Below are positions 4,178 through 5,037 of a stretch of DNA of 5,037 bases, in pieces. The notes under the pieces are model-generated. The model was not told the origin of the DNA. It worked only from the letters and a program-made list of their open reading frames with translations, and ran no database searches. The DNA is from a bacterium (GTDB taxonomy: Bacteria; UBP14; UBA6098): the NCBI GenBank assembly GCA_030642425.1, contig DAOWNU010000183.1, forward strand, positions 1 to 5,037. Direction: 5' to 3'. Each line of letters begins with the position of its first letter. Position 1 is the first letter of the stretch. The position numbers and the translations under genes were made by a program.

Positions 4178-5037
4178 TTATAAATCAGGACAATAAGGTC
4201 TGCGTCGGTTATCTCCCCAATAGCGATATTATCGTTATTCATGTGTCTCATATTCTTTGGCGCCATTCCATTTATCGACAGAGTCGGAGTGACAATTGCA
4301 TTCGCTATGTGCGACTGAAAAGCTACGACCATACCGGCGGTATATGAATCGATACCATCTATTGTGATCAAGTAAGGGTTTCCCGTCCCGGTGCTGGTTC
4401 CGCCCCAGTTGAGTGAGCCGTTGAGAACGGTGCTGCCCTTGACCTCCAGACGATTTTCCGGGTCACTGGAGTTGATGCCAACTTTGCCATCGCGGGTGAT
4501 TACCATCCTCGCACTGCTAAGAATATTGGCATTAAGGTTGTCATTATGGTTGTCATTAAAAAATAACAGGTTACCTCTACCATAACTGCTTGTTCTCTGA
4601 AAAGCAATCCCGGCTTTGTATTGTTGATTATCGGCATTCCAATGGTTCTTGAAGCGAATACCGGAATAAGTGAGTGTATCGTTGCATGTGTTTCGCACGC
4701 TAATAAAGACGCCGTCATCGATGCCGTCGGTGGAGTCATAAGCCTGAACATGAAGCGTGTGGAAAGGGTTGTTCGTCCCGATTCCGACATTGCCGGAAAA
4801 ATCGGCGTCGCCCGAAACTGACAGCTTATTCGCCGGACTTGTCGTCCCAATTCCTACATTGCCGGAGACAGCGGAATACATATTCGTTCCATCGATTGTC
4901 CAATCGCCGTCGTCGGCAGTTGCAACCGTTGTAGGGTCTATCCAGCTTGCGTTGCTTGTTGCGTCCGATTCAAGGATGTAACCGCTTGTTGCGCCCGAAG
5001 TCATCTGGAAAGTTGTCGTTTTAGTCAAGCCGTTCAC
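4147..5037 (-). CDS. Phage-tail-fibre-like / surface protein, C-terminal 296 codons (partial)
   Basis: The frame is open to the window edge and ends at TAA 4147-4149. The GTG at the edge has no visible SD, so the true start lies outside. Visible residues, numbered from the edge, are: TKTTTFQMTSGATSGYILES (5-24), a common 'TTNFQMTxGATxGYVL' linker; GNVGIGTTSPANKLSVSG (59-76) and GNVGIGTNNPFHTLHVQ (82-98), the beta-turn 'VGIGTxxP..kL.V.G' repeat; a 100-residue middle domain (ISVRN...IRFKNHWNAD...FFNDNHNDN); a third degenerate repeat KVGINSSDPENRLEVKGS (185-202); and YLITIDGIDSYTAGMVVAFQ onward, ending in LIVLIYNGSNFRWISD (about 222-296). The last part matches the C-terminal domain of many phage tail fibres ('Y.dGM.i.f.a...n...tLniNG...k.i......l..gdi....iv.viYdGt.f'). 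These repeats occur in phage fibres and in bacterial surface proteins, and the sequence does not decide between them. Its orientation converges with the metabolic genes. Confidence 0.85.
   Translation of the reverse strand: MNGLTKTTTFQMTSGATSGYILESDATSNASWIDPTTVATADDGDWTIDGTNMYSAVSGNVGIGTTSPANKLSVSGDADFSGNVGIGTNNPFHTLHVQAYDSTDGIDDGVFISVRNTCNDTLTYSGIRFKNHWNADNQQYKAGIAFQRTSSYGRGNLLFFNDNHNDNLNANILSSARMVITRDGKVGINSSDPENRLEVKGSTVLNGSLNWGGTSTGTGNPYLITIDGIDSYTAGMVVAFQSHIANAIVTPTLSINGMAPKNMRHMNNDNIAIGEITDADLIVLIYNGSNFRWISD
4773..4866 (-). repeat. Internal direct DNA repeat (69-bp period) in the VGIGT region
   Basis: Positions 4773-4797 and 4842-4866 are 25-base copies that differ at two positions and are offset by 69 bp, equal to the 23-residue spacing of the two GNVGIGT units. 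The near-identity of DNA as well as protein suggests recent duplication or conversion of the repeat unit. Such repeats allow repeat-number change. Confidence 0.8.

Overview
The window looks like bacterial chromosome at the junction between a housekeeping segment and an accessory segment. Positions 1-3035 carry a tightly packed plus-strand run: the tail of a TPR-like gene, nadD (nicotinate-nucleotide adenylyltransferase), adenine deaminase (ade/adeC) and a small lipoprotein. Strong Shine-Dalgarno sequences (GGAGG, GGAGGAAAA, AAGGAGGG) point to a bacterium with ordinary SD-led initiation. The lipoprotein, with its Asp/Gly/Asn loop and aromatic GYYG motif, and the 'VGIGTTSP' surface-type protein recall uncultured bacteria of the FCB group (Zixibacteria or Cloacimonadota style). 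This is an impression from protein style, not a demonstrated placement.

Positions 3036-3477 are non-coding and AT-richer. They hold a 10-bp perfect hairpin with T-runs on both sides (3237-3261) that fits a shared terminator between the plus-strand genes and the convergent minus-strand genes. A set of mutually complementary short blocks lies upstream of it.

The minus strand from 3478 onward is accessory DNA. It contains the 3' end of an Eco57I/TaqI-like type IIG restriction-modification gene (3478-3978). The N-terminal methyltransferase and nuclease parts are absent. The fragment is bounded by a roughly 112-bp MITE-like element (3979-4090) made of three different short GC-rich hairpins between CGTAGGG/CCCTACG ends. 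Beyond it lies the C-terminal 296 codons of a phage-tail-fibre-like or surface protein (4147-5037) that runs off the window.

NAD biosynthesis (nadD) and purine salvage (ade) may be co-transcribed, but no common regulation is visible. I found no convincing new biological system. The most interesting part is the broken restriction-modification gene, its recognition-domain GC mosaic (about 34% against about 53% in its own C-terminus), and the triple-hairpin element at the exact break.
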